A stretch of 64,000 bases of DNA from Cryobacterium soli. GTDB lineage: Bacteria; Actinomycetota; Actinomycetes; Actinomycetales; Microbacteriaceae. Location: positions 2,356,001-2,420,000 of the forward strand of contig NZ_CP030033.1 of assembly GCF_003611035.1 (NCBI RefSeq). The letters run 5' to 3'. The position numbers were made by a program, and so were the translations under genes. Every line of letters begins with the position of its first letter. The first letter of the stretch is position 1. This document shows positions 50,848 through 58,870 of the stretch, one piece after another. The notes beneath the pieces were generated by a model. The model was given only the letters and a program-made list of their open reading frames with translations, ran no database searches and was not told the DNA's origin.

Positions 50848-50874
50848 GGCTAGCCCCCGCGAAGGGGGCCAGCC
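50848..50874 (-). terminator. Intra-operon hairpin after the binding-protein gene
   Basis: GGCTAGCCCCC and GGGGGCCAGCC form an 11-bp stem with one mismatch and a 5-nt loop. Such hairpins between a binding-protein gene and its permease genes often keep the upstream message more abundant. Confidence 0.6.
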
Positions 50875-50891
50875 GTGCCGGTTGGTACCGG

Positions 50892-52388
50892 TTAGTTCAG
50901 GGCGATGTCGTAGACGAAGAACTGCGAGTTGAGCCCGTTGACCGGGTATCCGCTCACATCGCTCGCCGCCACGACGATCTGCGGGTAGAGGTACAGCCAG
51001 ACGCTCGCGGCATCCTGCGCGATCTGCTCATTGACGAGCTTGAGCTTGGCGGTCTGCTCATCCGTGGTGGTGGACGCCTCGGCCTCGGCGACCCACTGGG
51101 TCACCTGCGGGTTGTTGTAGCCCCAGTAGAAGTCGGGGTTGCCGTACCAGACCACGTCGCGGTCGTTGACGTGTTCCTGCAGCGTCGCGGTGAAGTCCTG
51201 GGCCTTGTAGACCTTGGTGTACCACTCGTCGGCGCTGATGGTGTTGATGTTCACGGTCACGCCGACCTTGGCCAGCTCGCTCTTGACGAACTCGGCGACC
51301 ACGGGGTGCGGGTCGTAGCTGGGGGTGTCCAGGGTGAACTCGAAGCCGTCCGGCTGTCCGCCAGAGGCCAGCAGCTGCTTGGCCAGGTCGGGGTCGTAGG
51401 GGTTCACCTGCGTGAGGTCCTCGTACCAGGGGTCGGTCGGGGGCACCATCGAACCGATCAGGGTGCCGTAGTCACCCCAGATCGAGTTCAACAGCTTCTT
51501 GGTGTCGATGGCCGAGTAGAGCGCCTTCCGCACGTCCACGTTGTCGAACGGGGCGACGCGGTCGTTGAAGACCAGGATCTCCTTGGTGGTGGAGTCGCCG
51601 TCGCTGACGACGTAATCGGCATTGTCGGTGAACTGGCTGAGCGCGTCCGGGCTCTGCACGCTCGTGACGATGTCGACCTCGCCGGTGAGCAGCGCGTTGC
51701 TCAGCGCGGTGGCGTCGGTGAAGTAGTTGAACACCACCTCGCTGTTCGCGGCCGCATCTCCCCAGTAGCCGTCGAAACGGGTCAGGCTCAGCGAGCTGCC
51801 GCGCTTCCAGTCCCCCAGCGTGTACGGGCCGGTGCCGTCCTCGGTGCTCTCGAGGTCGGTGGCGTCGGCGTTGATGATCCAGACGTAGCTGAGGTTGTAG
51901 ATGAAGGAGATCGAGCGCTCGGCGAGCGTCACGACCACCGTTGCATCATCCGGCGTCTCGATGCTCGTGATCGCGCCGAAGCTGCTCTTGCGCGCGGACT
52001 GCGAGTCGTCGGCGAGCACGGCGTCGATGCTGGCCTTCACGTCGGCGGAGGTGAGCGCCTTGCCCGAGTGGAAGGTCACGCCGTCCTGCAGCGTGAAGGT
52101 GTAGGTGAGGCCGTCGTCGCTCACGGTGTTGCTCGCGGCGAGCAGGGGCGCGACGCTGCCGTCGTCGGTGAGCTTGTAGAGGCCCTCATAGACGTTGCCG
52201 TTGAACGCCTCGGTGACGCCCTGGCCGCCGCCGCCGAAGTTGCTCAGGTTCTGCGGCTCGTAGAGCGATCCGATTTCGATCGTCGCGTCGCCGGCGGATG
52301 CGGTCGACGAGTCGGCGCCGCTGGCGCAGCCGGCCAGCAACAGGGTGGTTGCGAGGCCGAGCGCGACGAACGCGATGTTCTTTTTCAT
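50892..52388 (-). CDS. ABC transporter substrate-binding lipoprotein (family 5)
   Basis: The 498-residue solute-binding protein of the peptide/nickel family has signal MKKNIAFVALGLATTLLLAGC with lipid-modified Cys21. Then come YEGLYKLTDDGSVAPLLAASNTVSDDGLTYTFTLQDGVTFHSG, the SBP_bac_5 signature, and GTGPYTLGDWKRGSSLSLTRF. The ligand is not predictable, but the family serves oligopeptides and similar compounds. It is encoded between DUF1684 and the permease genes. Confidence 0.94.
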   Translation of the reverse strand: MKKNIAFVALGLATTLLLAGCASGADSSTASAGDATIEIGSLYEPQNLSNFGGGGQGVTEAFNGNVYEGLYKLTDDGSVAPLLAASNTVSDDGLTYTFTLQDGVTFHSGKALTSADVKASIDAVLADDSQSARKSSFGAITSIETPDDATVVVTLAERSISFIYNLSYVWIINADATDLESTEDGTGPYTLGDWKRGSSLSLTRFDGYWGDAAANSEVVFNYFTDATALSNALLTGEVDIVTSVQSPDALSQFTDNADYVVSDGDSTTKEILVFNDRVAPFDNVDVRKALYSAIDTKKLLNSIWGDYGTLIGSMVPPTDPWYEDLTQVNPYDPDLAKQLLASGGQPDGFEFTLDTPSYDPHPVVAEFVKSELAKVGVTVNINTISADEWYTKVYKAQDFTATLQEHVNDRDVVWYGNPDFYWGYNNPQVTQWVAEAEASTTTDEQTAKLKLVNEQIAQDAASVWLYLYPQIVVAASDVSGYPVNGLNSQFFVYDIALN

Positions 52389-52397
52389 GGTGCTCCT

Positions 52398-52425
52398 GGG
52401 TGCTGTGTGCGGGGTGCTGTGTGCG
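52398..52425. repeat. 14-bp direct repeat
   Basis: GGGTGCTGTGTGCG occurs twice in tandem, followed by a degenerate third copy, in the 86-bp gap between the DUF1684 gene and the binding-protein gene. Confidence 0.85.
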
Positions 52426-52474
52426 GGGTGTGACGTGTGGGGAGGAGTTGCGGGCTTGGCGCCGGCAGATCGGG

Positions 52475-53251
52475 TTAGAGGGCGTAGATGTCGAAGTCGC
52501 CGCCGAAGACGACCTCGCGCTCGCCTGCCTCGATGGGCCCGGTGAAGCGGTTCTGCGCCGGCGGCAGCGGACAGTTGTACTGCACCGAGAAGCCGCAGGG
52601 CGGCACGAAGGCCCGGTTGAAGTCCAGCGTGACCGGTCCGGCGTCACCGAAGCCCAGACCGTCGGCCGTCTCGGGCCGGCGCACGAAGAGGAAGCGACCC
52701 GACGAGTACGTGGCGGTGTCGCCGGTCTGCCGGTTCGTCGCGTCGCCGAAGACCAGCAGCAGGGTGCCGTCGTCGTCGAAAGCGCTCAGCGAGTAGTCGA
52801 CGCCGTCGCGGCTGAAGGTGATGTCGCCGGGCACCGGCAGCTGGCGGCTGCCGCCGTTGTCACGGATGTGCTCGAACGGGATCGTGCGTTCCGCCGCGAC
52901 GGGCGTGAACTGCGCCTCGATCACCCAGTCGGGGTTGTAGTCGAAGGCCGTGATGGCATCGAAGGCCTGCACCGCGGGCGAGGCTGAGTCCCAGAGCCGA
53001 AGCCCGTGCTCCGGTTCACCGGTGTCGAGGTTCCGGCGGGTGAGGGCGGTCACGGTCACGGTGGCGGGCGCCTCGGCTGTGGCCAGGGCGAAAGCCTCGG
53101 CGGGGTCGGCTCCGGCGGGCAGCCAGCGGGTTTCGATGAGCGCGAGATTGCCCGTCGCGGCGGTCACGGCGCGGCGCCTGGCCGCATGCCAGCGCAGCAG
53201 GGCGGCGAGGAGGGCTTCGCTGTTCGGGGCGGCTGAGGAGGGCACGGTCAT
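52475..53251 (-). CDS. DUF1684 family protein
   Basis: This is a 258-residue protein. The family core is visible as FDYNPDWVIEAQFTPV, PGDITFSRDGVDYSLSAFDDDGTLLLVFGDATN, SSGRFLFV, and the closing LDFNRAFVPPCGFSVQYNCPLPPAQNRFTGPIEAGER, a conserved P-P-C/Y-N-C-P-L-P-P-x-N motif. Its function is not established. It lacks a signal peptide. Here it heads the oligopeptide-type transporter operon on the minus strand, suggesting that it handles or modifies what the transporter imports. Divergent from the GNAT-AAA+ gene. Confidence 0.85.
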   Translation of the reverse strand: MTVPSSAAPNSEALLAALLRWHAARRRAVTAATGNLALIETRWLPAGADPAEAFALATAEAPATVTVTALTRRNLDTGEPEHGLRLWDSASPAVQAFDAITAFDYNPDWVIEAQFTPVAAERTIPFEHIRDNGGSRQLPVPGDITFSRDGVDYSLSAFDDDGTLLLVFGDATNRQTGDTATYSSGRFLFVRRPETADGLGFGDAGPVTLDFNRAFVPPCGFSVQYNCPLPPAQNRFTGPIEAGEREVVFGGDFDIYAL

Positions 53252-53332
53252 GGCAATCTCATTTTCTGGTAGCGCGGGCGGCGGGGCACAATCGTGTGTC
53301 GCCGCATGACTGGTGAAAGTCGCAAACGGTGC

Positions 53333-53344
53333 CGGAATATTCCG
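53333..53344. promoter_or_regulatory. Perfect 12-bp palindrome in the DUF1684/GNAT-AAA divergent region
   Basis: CGGAATATTCCG is an AT-centred palindrome, striking in a GC-rich spacer. It lies 82 bp from the DUF1684 start and 122 bp from the GNAT-AAA start. No regulator gene is adjacent. A second small palindrome, CACAGCTGTG, lies at 53444-53453. Confidence 0.45.
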
Positions 53345-53465
53345 AATCGGTTGCTGACCGGCCCACCCACCGGCCTGCCGCGCCGCTTGCGCTCCCCGGC
53401 ACGATGACGCACAGTGCTTCCAGACGGGACACCGGCGCCCGTCCACAGCTGTGAAGGGGCACCGA

Positions 53466-54752
53466 GTGAACGAGTGGCGCATCCGGGACTTCCACGCCGA
53501 CGACCTGGACGGCATCCTTCGGCTGTGGGAGGAGATCAGCGCCGCCCGCACCGATCACGTGTATGCGTTGTCCGAGGTGCTCGCCTCCTGCCAGAAGGAC
53601 GACGCCGTGGTGGCGGTGCACGGCGACGAAGTGGTCGGCGCCGCGGTGGGCCGGGCCGCCCACGCCCAGGGCTGGATCGTGTTCCTCGCCACGACCGGGC
53701 CATGGCAGAGCCGTGGGATCGGCTCGGCCCTGCTGGCCGCCCTGGAACAACGGATGGCGCCGCACGGCCTCACCAAGCTCTCGGCACTGATGCCGGAGAC
53801 CGCCACCAGGGTCGACGCGTTCCTCAACCGCGGCTTCGAGGTGAAGAGTCACCTCAGTTACTTCGAGCGCCGCATTCCGGTGCAGGGCCAGGAGCTCAGG
53901 GCTTTGGCCGATCTGGGCGGGCGCCTCCTGCCGCGGGACCTGTGGGCGGGCGTTGGCGGCATGGTGCGGGAGAAGGAGCTGCTCGAGCGGCGCCTGGTGA
54001 TGCCGCTGGCCAGACCAGAGATGGCCGACCGGTACGGCGTCATGCCGCCCAAGGCCGTGGTGCTGTTCGGCCCGCCCGGCACCGGCAAGACCACCTTCGC
54101 CAAGGCCATCGCCTCCCGGCTGGACTGGCCGTTCGTCGAGGTCTTCCCCTCCAGGCTGGCCACCGACCCGCAGGGGCTCGCCGGGGCGTTGCGCGAGACG
54201 TTCCACCGGATCGGCGAGCTCGACCACGTCGTGGTCTTCATCGACGAGGTCGAGGAGATCGCCGCCAAGCGCGGCGGCGAACCGCCCTCCCCGCTGCAGG
54301 GCGTGACCAACGAGCTGCTCAAGCTCATCCCCGCCTTCCGGGAACAGTCCGGGCGGTTGCTGGTCTGCGCCACCAACTTCATCCGCACCCTCGACTCGGC
54401 GTTCCTGCGGCACGGCCGGTTCGACTACGTCGTGCCGATCGGGCTGCCGGATGCCGCCGCCCGGCAGGCCATCTGGGAACGGTACATCCCGGCCGCGGTC
54501 GCCGGCACTGTCGACCTGTCGGCGTTGGTGGCGGCCAGCGACGGTTTCTCGCCGGCCGACATCGAGTACGCCGCCCGCCGGGCGTCGCAGCAGGCGCTCG
54601 AGGAGGCCTTGTCCCGCGGTGTGGCCGAGTCGGCGCCGGGCGGGCCAGGCACGGCGGACTACCTGGCCGCCATCCTCGGCACCCGCATGACGGTGTCGGC
54701 GCAGGTCGCGGCCGAGTTCCTCGAGGACATCGAGCGGCTCGCGCGGCTCTGA
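53466..54752 (+). CDS. GNAT acetyltransferase fused to an AAA+ ATPase
   Basis: This is a 428-residue two-domain protein. Residues 1-140 are a GNAT fold: WRIRDFHADDLDGILRLWEE, VVAVHGDEVVGAAVGRA, the acetyl-CoA loop QSRGIGSALLAALEQ (residues 81-95) and FLNRGFEVKSHLSYFERRI. Residues about 165-428 are a FtsH/CDC48-like AAA+ domain: PKAVVLFGPPGTGKTTFAKAI (Walker A near 202), VVVFIDEVEEIAAKRGG (Walker B near 256), and RHGRFDYVVPIGLPDAAARQAIW with the arginine finger. AAGGGG precedes the GTG by about 6 nt; an upstream GTG at 53451 is less likely. Targets are unknown. Confidence 0.87.
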   Translation: MNEWRIRDFHADDLDGILRLWEEISAARTDHVYALSEVLASCQKDDAVVAVHGDEVVGAAVGRAAHAQGWIVFLATTGPWQSRGIGSALLAALEQRMAPHGLTKLSALMPETATRVDAFLNRGFEVKSHLSYFERRIPVQGQELRALADLGGRLLPRDLWAGVGGMVREKELLERRLVMPLARPEMADRYGVMPPKAVVLFGPPGTGKTTFAKAIASRLDWPFVEVFPSRLATDPQGLAGALRETFHRIGELDHVVVFIDEVEEIAAKRGGEPPSPLQGVTNELLKLIPAFREQSGRLLVCATNFIRTLDSAFLRHGRFDYVVPIGLPDAAARQAIWERYIPAAVAGTVDLSALVAASDGFSPADIEYAARRASQQALEEALSRGVAESAPGGPGTADYLAAILGTRMTVSAQVAAEFLEDIERLARL

Positions 54753-54759
54753 TTCCCGG

Positions 54760-55497
54760 CTAGCCCGCGGTCGCGGAGCCGGCCGACTCCTGCACGAACT
54801 CGGCGAGGGTGGCCTCGAGGGTGGCGTACGCCCAGTGGTAGGCGGCATCCTCGTCGCCGGCGACGATGGCGGCGGCCAGGTCGTTGTGCCGGTGCGCGGA
54901 TGCCGGGGTGTACTCGGTGATCGTGAACCGTTTCTCCTGCTCCCTGGTGCGCAGCAGCGCCGCCACGGTACCCGCGAAGTGCCCCATCACCGCGTTGCCG
55001 GAGCCCTGCAGGATCAGGGTGTGGAACTCCACGTCGGCCTCGAGGTACCGCCGGCCGTCCTGGGCCGTGTCGGCCTCCACCATCACGGCGGCGGCCAGGG
55101 AGATGGCGGCGCGTTCTGCGGGCGTCATCAGCCGGGCGCTCAGCCGGGCGGCCACCGGTTCGATGCCCAGCCGCAGTTCGAGCATCTCGCGCATCTGGGC
55201 GAAGTAGTCGCCCTGGCCGCGCCACTGGATGATCTGCGGGTTGAAGAGGTCCCACCGGTCGCGCGTCAGCACCTGGGTACCCACGCGTTGGCGCGGCTCC
55301 ACCATCCCCACCGACTGCAACACCCGCAGCGCCTCCCGCAGCACCGACCGGGACACCGTGAATCGTTCGCTCAGCCGGTCCAGGTTGAGGATGTCGCCGG
55401 GAGCATGCACCCCGTCGACGATCTCCTGGCCGAGGGCGTTCACCACCTGGGCGTGCAAGCCCCGGTCCCGCCACGTTTCGGCGCCCACTGCAGCCAT
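54760..55497 (-). CDS. GntR/FCD family transcriptional regulator of gluconate genes
   Basis: The 245-residue regulator has the N-terminal winged helix LNLDRLSERFTVSRSVLREALRVLQSVGMVEPRQRVGT and a C-terminal FCD helical ligand domain with metal ligands plausible in EADVEFHTLIL and SAHRHNDLAAAI. It is divergent from gntP-gntK, so gluconate or a phosphogluconate is the expected effector and repression the expected mode. GAGG lies 8 nt before the ATG. The stop is 7 bp from the convergent GNAT-AAA stop. Confidence 0.9.
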   Translation of the reverse strand: MAAVGAETWRDRGLHAQVVNALGQEIVDGVHAPGDILNLDRLSERFTVSRSVLREALRVLQSVGMVEPRQRVGTQVLTRDRWDLFNPQIIQWRGQGDYFAQMREMLELRLGIEPVAARLSARLMTPAERAAISLAAAVMVEADTAQDGRRYLEADVEFHTLILQGSGNAVMGHFAGTVAALLRTREQEKRFTITEYTPASAHRHNDLAAAIVAGDEDAAYHWAYATLEATLAEFVQESAGSATAG

Positions 55498-55582
55498 CCG
55501 TCACACCTCTACTCACTCGGGACGAGCCGAAGCCGCACCGATTCTTCACCGGCCGCGTCATCGCAGCCTGCCGGAAACGCCC

Positions 55583-55645
55583 TTGACCACGTCGCCACCG
55601 TTGTGTAACACTTCATAAATCAGATTAATCAGATTAATCAGATCA
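55583..55645 (+). promoter_or_regulatory. gntP promoter and triple operator repeat
   Basis: A TTGACC -35 (55583-55588) and TAACAC -10 (55606-55611) are 17 bp apart. Directly downstream, 55619-55645 holds ATCAGATTA repeated with a 9-bp period (three AATCAGAT units) enclosing two GATTAATC palindromes. AT-rich dyads just past the start suit binding and blockage by the divergent GntR-family repressor. Confidence 0.7.
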
Positions 55646-55750
55646 CGTGTTTCTCCTTTCACTATGCCGCATCACGCGCCGTGACAGGACCCACGTGCTC
55701 AGCACATGACGAAGGGGTCGCAGGGACGCGGCCTCGGAACGGATTTCGAG

Positions 55751-57145
55751 ATGAATGTGACCCGTGCGATTCAGGCGGTCGAACCGGTGGTTCCGGCCGG
55801 GAGTACCACCCAGCTCATCCTGGCGGCGGTGATCGGCGTCGCTGTGATCATCGTGCTGATCACCTGGCTCAAGGTGCACCCCTTCCTGGCCCTGTCCATC
55901 GGCGCCGTCGGTGTGGGCGTCGGTGCGGGCATGGCCCCGAACGCCGCGGTCACCAGCTTCGGCGCCGGCTTCGGTGCCACCATGGCCGGGGTGGGTGTGC
56001 TCGTGGGCTTCGGCGCCATGTTCGGCAAGCTGCTGGCCGACTCCGGTGGAGCCGACCGCATCGTCGACGCCCTGGTGACCCGGTCGAGCGTGCGCACGCT
56101 GCCGTGGACCATGGCGCTCATCGGCGGACTGATCGGGCTGCCGATGTTCTTCGAGGTCGGCCTGGTGCTCCTCATCCCCGTGATCATCCTCGTCGCGCGC
56201 CGCAGCGGCCAGTCGCTCATCCGCATCGCGATCCCGGCGCTGGCCGGCCTGTCGGTCATGCACGGCCTCGTACCGCCGCATCCAGGGCCCCTCGTCGCCG
56301 TCACCACCCTGAACGCCAACCTCGGCCTCACCCTGGCCATCGGCGTGCTCATCGCCATCCCCACCGTCATCATCTCCGGCCCGCTGTTCAGCAAGTTCGC
56401 GGCCCGCTGGGTCAAGGTGCCGGTGCCCGAGATGTTCATCACCGCAGCCGACCAGGGCCTCGATGAGAACGTCAAGCGCCCCGGCTTCCTCGCCACGATC
56501 TCGGGAATCCTGCTGCCCGTCGTACTGATGTTGGCCCGCTCGATCGCCGACGCCATCAACCCCGGCTCCACCGACCCGCTCAACTCCGCCCTGGACTTCC
56601 TCGGCACCCCGATGATCGCCCTCGGCATCGCCGTGATCTACGCCATGATCGTCTACGGCCGCGGCGGCGGCATGGACCGCGCGGCCGTCTCGAAGTCGCT
56701 CGCCGACTCGCTTCCCCCGATCGCCGGCATCCTGCTCATCGTCGGCGCCGGCGGTGGCTTCAAGCAGGTACTCATCGACACCGGCATCGGAACCGTCATC
56801 GCCGACGCAGTGAACGGCTCGAGCATCTCGGTGCTGATCCTGGCCTGGGTCGTCGCCGCACTCGTGCGCGTCGCCACGGGTTCGGCCACCGTCGCCACGG
56901 TGACCGCCGCCGGCATCCTCGCGCCGGTCGCCGCCAGCCTCGGTGCCACGGATGTGTCACTCATGGTTCTGGCCATCGGCGCCGGTTCGCTCTTCCTCTC
57001 CCACGTCAACGACGCGGGCTTCTGGCTGGTCAAGGAGTACCTGGGCACGAGCGTGCCGCAGACCCTGAAGACCTGGACCGTCATGGAATGCCTCATCTCC
57101 GTGACCGGCCTTGCCGGTGTCCTCCTCCTGAACATTGTGATCTAG
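55751..57145 (+). CDS. gntP: Gluconate:proton symporter (GntP family)
   Basis: This 464-residue permease has about twelve helices. GntP-family segments are TWLKVHPFLALSIGAVGVGV, GFGATMAGVGVLVGFGAMFGKLLADSGGADRIV, GLPMFFEVGLVLLIPVI, HGLVPPHPGPLVAV and VRVATGSATVATVTAAGI. It ends SHVNDAGFWLVKEYLGTSVPQTLKTW. The ATG at 55751 is preferred; an in-frame ATG at 55706 would add a tail without homology. It is followed by gluconokinase after 2 bp and controlled from the promoter at 55583. Confidence 0.95.
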   Translation: MNVTRAIQAVEPVVPAGSTTQLILAAVIGVAVIIVLITWLKVHPFLALSIGAVGVGVGAGMAPNAAVTSFGAGFGATMAGVGVLVGFGAMFGKLLADSGGADRIVDALVTRSSVRTLPWTMALIGGLIGLPMFFEVGLVLLIPVIILVARRSGQSLIRIAIPALAGLSVMHGLVPPHPGPLVAVTTLNANLGLTLAIGVLIAIPTVIISGPLFSKFAARWVKVPVPEMFITAADQGLDENVKRPGFLATISGILLPVVLMLARSIADAINPGSTDPLNSALDFLGTPMIALGIAVIYAMIVYGRGGGMDRAAVSKSLADSLPPIAGILLIVGAGGGFKQVLIDTGIGTVIADAVNGSSISVLILAWVVAALVRVATGSATVATVTAAGILAPVAASLGATDVSLMVLAIGAGSLFLSHVNDAGFWLVKEYLGTSVPQTLKTWTVMECLISVTGLAGVLLLNIVI

Positions 57146-57147
57146 CC

Positions 57148-57726
57148 ATGTATGACAATCAGCAGCCCGTGCTCGTGATCATGGGCATCTCCGGCTCCGG
57201 CAAGTCCACCGTCGCCGGCATCCTCGCCGGCCAGCTCGGCTGGGACCTCGAGGAAGGCGATGACCTGCACCCCCAGGAGAACATCGACAAGATGTCCTCC
57301 GGCGAGCCGCTCAACGACGAGGACCGCGCCCCGTGGCTCGACACGATCTCGTCGTGGATCATCGAGCACACCATGGCGGGCGTGCCCGGCATCATCACCT
57401 GCTCGGCGCTCAAGCGTCGCTACCGGGACGTGCTGCGGGAGCACAACGTGATCTTCGTGCACCTGACCGGATCGAAAGACCTGATCGGACGACGCCTGGC
57501 CACCCGGCACGACCACTACATGCCCACCTCGCTGCTCGACTCGCAGGTGGCCACGCTCGAGGTGCCGGGCCCGGACGAGAACGCGATCACCATTGACGCG
57601 GGCCGCAAGCCCGCCGAGGAGGCCGCCGAGATCGTCCGCCGCCTGGGCCTGACGCCCAGCCCCGGCTCTTCGAGCTTCGGCGCCCGCGACCCCGGCCAGT
57701 CCTCGGTCGTGCGCCCCGCGGTCTAA
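57148..57726 (+). CDS. gntK: Gluconokinase
   Basis: The kinase phosphorylates gluconate to 6-phosphogluconate for the pentose phosphate pathway. The 192-residue P-loop protein has VLVIMGISGSGKSTVAGILAGQLGW, EEGDDLHPQENIDKMSSGEPLNDEDRAPWL, TCSALKRRYRDVLREHN, and FVHLTGSKDLIGRRLATRHDHYMPTSLLDSQ. A tail of about 20 residues beyond the usual C-terminus is Ser/Pro-rich. The start is 2 bp after the gntP stop. A palindromic repeat follows. Confidence 0.96.
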   Translation: MYDNQQPVLVIMGISGSGKSTVAGILAGQLGWDLEEGDDLHPQENIDKMSSGEPLNDEDRAPWLDTISSWIIEHTMAGVPGIITCSALKRRYRDVLREHNVIFVHLTGSKDLIGRRLATRHDHYMPTSLLDSQVATLEVPGPDENAITIDAGRKPAEEAAEIVRRLGLTPSPGSSSFGARDPGQSSVVRPAV

Positions 57727-57750
57727 CGCGAGCGCCCTCCCTCCCGCATC

Positions 57751-57810
57751 TGGTCCCGCTGCGGACAATTGCGCCCGGTACGCCGGGCGCAATCGTCCGT
57801 TTCGGGAACA
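57751..57810. repeat. Palindromic intergenic repeat, family B copy 2
   Basis: The core GCGGACAATTGCGCCCGG and its near-complement GCCGGGCGCAATCGTCCG flank a 3-nt loop. Outer TCCCG and CGGGA also pair. It starts 25 bp after the gntK stop and is related to 30211-30270 after nucS. Confidence 0.8.
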
Positions 57811-57892
57811 GTTTGCGCGTGAAGTGAGCGCCGGCCGGGCGGCAGCGGATGCGCGGCAGTAGAGCGCAGCGTCAGAGGTGCGGCGGCTCGGG

Positions 57893-58522
57893 TCAGGCCA
57901 GCGCGGGATGCCCGGCCGGCAGCGAGTGGCGCTGGCCGGCGGCGTGGAGCTTGAGGTTCTTCGCCTCCCAGTCGCCCAGCGCCTGGCGCACCGGACCCAG
58001 CGCCCGGGTCTCGGGGCAGGCGGCGACCGACGTGCCGCATCCGCAGTGCTGTGGGTCGGCGGGGTTCACGGTATGCAGCCGGTCGATCTGCCAGAGCACG
58101 GCCATCGCGGCATCCGTGCGGCGCTGGCCCAGCTCGGCCTTGCGCTCGGCGCGCTTGAGCACCTCGGTCTCGAGCAGGCCGCGTAGCCCGGCGTCGGGGC
58201 CGCGGTCGAAGCGACCGGCCACGATGCCGGTGAGGTCGGCCACCTGCGCGGCGAGCGCGGCGATCTCGGCATCACGTTCGGCGATCGTGGCGGTGCTGGT
58301 GGCCTCGAGCTCGTGCAGGGTCTCCTGTTGGGCGGCGAACTGCCCGAGCCAGAGCTTGATGTGGTCGGCGTCGCGCTGCTCGGCCTTCTCGGCGCCGAGG
58401 TGGCGCAGGCAGTGGCCGCACACCACCTGATCGGTCGCCGAGGTGAAATGGAACGGCTGCAGCGACTGGCAGCAGAAGCACTGCGCCAGCACATTCACAT
58501 ACAGCGGGTACGAGTGGGCCAC
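57893..58522 (-). CDS. Zinc-ribbon and coiled-coil protein of unknown function
   Basis: This is a 209-residue protein. The N-terminal ribbon is CFCCQSLQPFHFTSATDQVVCGHCLRHLG (two CxxC pairs). A long heptad-rich helix follows (about residues 45-120, ETLHELEATSTATIAERDAEIAAL). The C-terminal part has a second Cys cluster (HCGCGTSVAACPE). It is probably cytoplasmic and dimeric. The GTG at 58522 is preceded by GGAGA, with a TAGGCT hexamer at 58554-58559 as likely -10. It adjoins a 94-bp tandem repeat array. No domain assignment is known to me. Confidence 0.72.
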   Translation of the reverse strand: MAHSYPLYVNVLAQCFCCQSLQPFHFTSATDQVVCGHCLRHLGAEKAEQRDADHIKLWLGQFAAQQETLHELEATSTATIAERDAEIAALAAQVADLTGIVAGRFDRGPDAGLRGLLETEVLKRAERKAELGQRRTDAAMAVLWQIDRLHTVNPADPQHCGCGTSVAACPETRALGPVRQALGDWEAKNLKLHAAGQRHSLPAGHPALA

Positions 58523-58580
58523 AGGGTCTCCAGGGTCGAGGTGCTGTCTCCGAGCCTAGCCGGGCGCCCCTTCGCCCGAT

Positions 58581-58827
58581 TCGCGAGAGCGGCGAAATGG
58601 TCACCACAGCACAACGAGGCAACCGTATGACCGCTCTCGCGAAACCACCCCACCTGTTCGCGGAGCCGCTCCGCTCGCGAGAGCGGCGAAACGGTCACCA
58701 CAGCACAACGAGGCAACCGTATGACCGCTCTCGCGAAACCACCCCACCTGTTCGCGGAGCCGCTCCGCTCGCGAGAGCGGCGAAATGGTCACCACAGCAC
58801 AACGAGGCAACCGTATGACCGCTCTCA
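58581..58827. repeat. 94-bp tandem repeat, about 2.6 copies
   Basis: Units begin at 58581, 58675 and 58769 and are nearly identical (AAATGG in copies 1 and 3, AAACGG in copy 2). Each unit contains inverted arms CGCGAGAGCGG and CCGCTCTCGCG about 40 nt apart. The third copy stops after the second arm, where the sequence diverges. The array fills the space between the stop of a DinB gene and the start of the zinc-ribbon gene on the same strand. Short frames across it are repeats of one another and not credible genes. Confidence 0.95.
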
Positions 58828-58870
58828 CGGACCGTGGTGCCGCTCCCGGCCGCCGGGCGCCCGGCACGGC

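Noticed and set aside
58581..58827. CRISPR-like array
   Set aside because: The unit is a 94-bp direct tandem repeat without unique spacers; no cas genes are nearby.
58597..58867. Small proteins encoded across the 94-bp repeats on either strand
   Set aside because: The candidate peptides are copies of one another arising from the repeat and lack conserved start signals.
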